From Gp7-AA10 sp035516895 (GTDB lineage Bacteria > Acidobacteriota > Thermoanaerobaculia > Gp7-AA8), in NCBI GenBank assembly GCA_035516895.1, contig DATIZY010000035.1, positions 1 through 22,358 on the forward strand: DNA of 22,358 nt, read 5' to 3'. Position 1 is the stretch's first letter; the number at the start of each line of letters is the position of its first letter. A model generated the notes under the pieces. It was not told the DNA's origin. It ran no database searches and saw only the letters and a list, made by a program, of their open reading frames with translations. The position numbers and the translations under genes are program-made. Positions 22,303 through 22,358 of this stretch are shown here, piece by piece.

Positions 22303-22358
22303 ACACGGGCTGGTGACTGCGATCACGCCAACGCGCTCGGTCATCGGTTGAACGACGT

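Noticed and set aside
20891..22351. 486-aa plus-strand open frame spanning the kinase region
   Set aside because: It is the antisense shadow of the histidine kinase; composition is unlike a real protein and there is no ribosome site.
22303..22358. Sigma-54 promoter before the kinase (TTGGCGTGATCGCAG on the minus strand)
   Set aside because: The GG-to-GC distance is 9 bases instead of 12.

Overview
The window is GC-rich, densely coded bacterial DNA from a Gram-negative, motile or surface-sensing organism. Evidence for this is an RND efflux pump with a lipoprotein adaptor, a complete chemosensory gene set, and translational coupling at most gene junctions. The mix of DUF4388/GAF proteins, a GH127 glycosidase and many GC-rich palindromic repeats reminds me of Acidobacteriota or a neighbouring soil phylum. 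That is an impression from gene style, not a placement. No rRNA, tRNA, CRISPR array or transposase gene was found.

Layout. (1) 1-4407, minus strand: a TetR repressor, a lipoprotein membrane-fusion protein and an RND inner-membrane transporter (cut by the window edge) form an efflux operon, with a palindromic operator candidate at 4433-4448. (2) 4545-7069, plus strand: a small XRE/HigA-like DNA-binding protein lies two bases upstream of a GH127-type beta-L-arabinofuranosidase. (3) 7047-8081, minus: CheB, apart from the other che genes. (4) 8085-8525: a 440-base divergent intergenic region filled by a large inverted-repeat element made of 7-bp units. (5) 8529-10237, plus: a DUF4388/pseudo-receiver/GAF protein followed by a small HxxxCxxC zinc-finger protein. 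(6) 10238-10509: a convergent gap with a REP-like palindrome pair and a second, shorter 7-bp-period hairpin. (7) 22255 down to 10510, minus: a long signalling cluster in transcription order: PAS histidine kinase, NtrC-type sigma-54 activator, [sigma-54 promoter candidate], receiver protein, EAL phosphodiesterase, CheY-like receiver, GAF protein, CheD, CheA, CheW, MCP, CheR, ECF sigma factor, GAF protein.

How it may work together (inference). The soluble two-PAS kinase would phosphorylate the sigma-54 activator encoded just downstream. That activator could switch on the chemosensory operon from the -24/-12 element at 19325-19339, possibly by binding the inverted repeat at 19390-19410. The MCP-CheW-CheA array would signal to one or both stand-alone receivers, with CheR, CheB and CheD for adaptation. 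The EAL protein links output to cyclic-di-GMP, and the ECF sigma factor links it to transcription. This composition looks more like a regulatory chemosensory pathway (surface behaviour, biofilm, development) than a plain flagellar one. No flagellar genes are visible.

The most unusual sequence feature is the 7-bp-period inverted-repeat family (8109-8501 and 10375-10443). A separate GGCTTCAGCC-type palindromic repeat family has inserted into the 3' end of the adaptor gene, where it is translated, and also occurs at 10278-10336.
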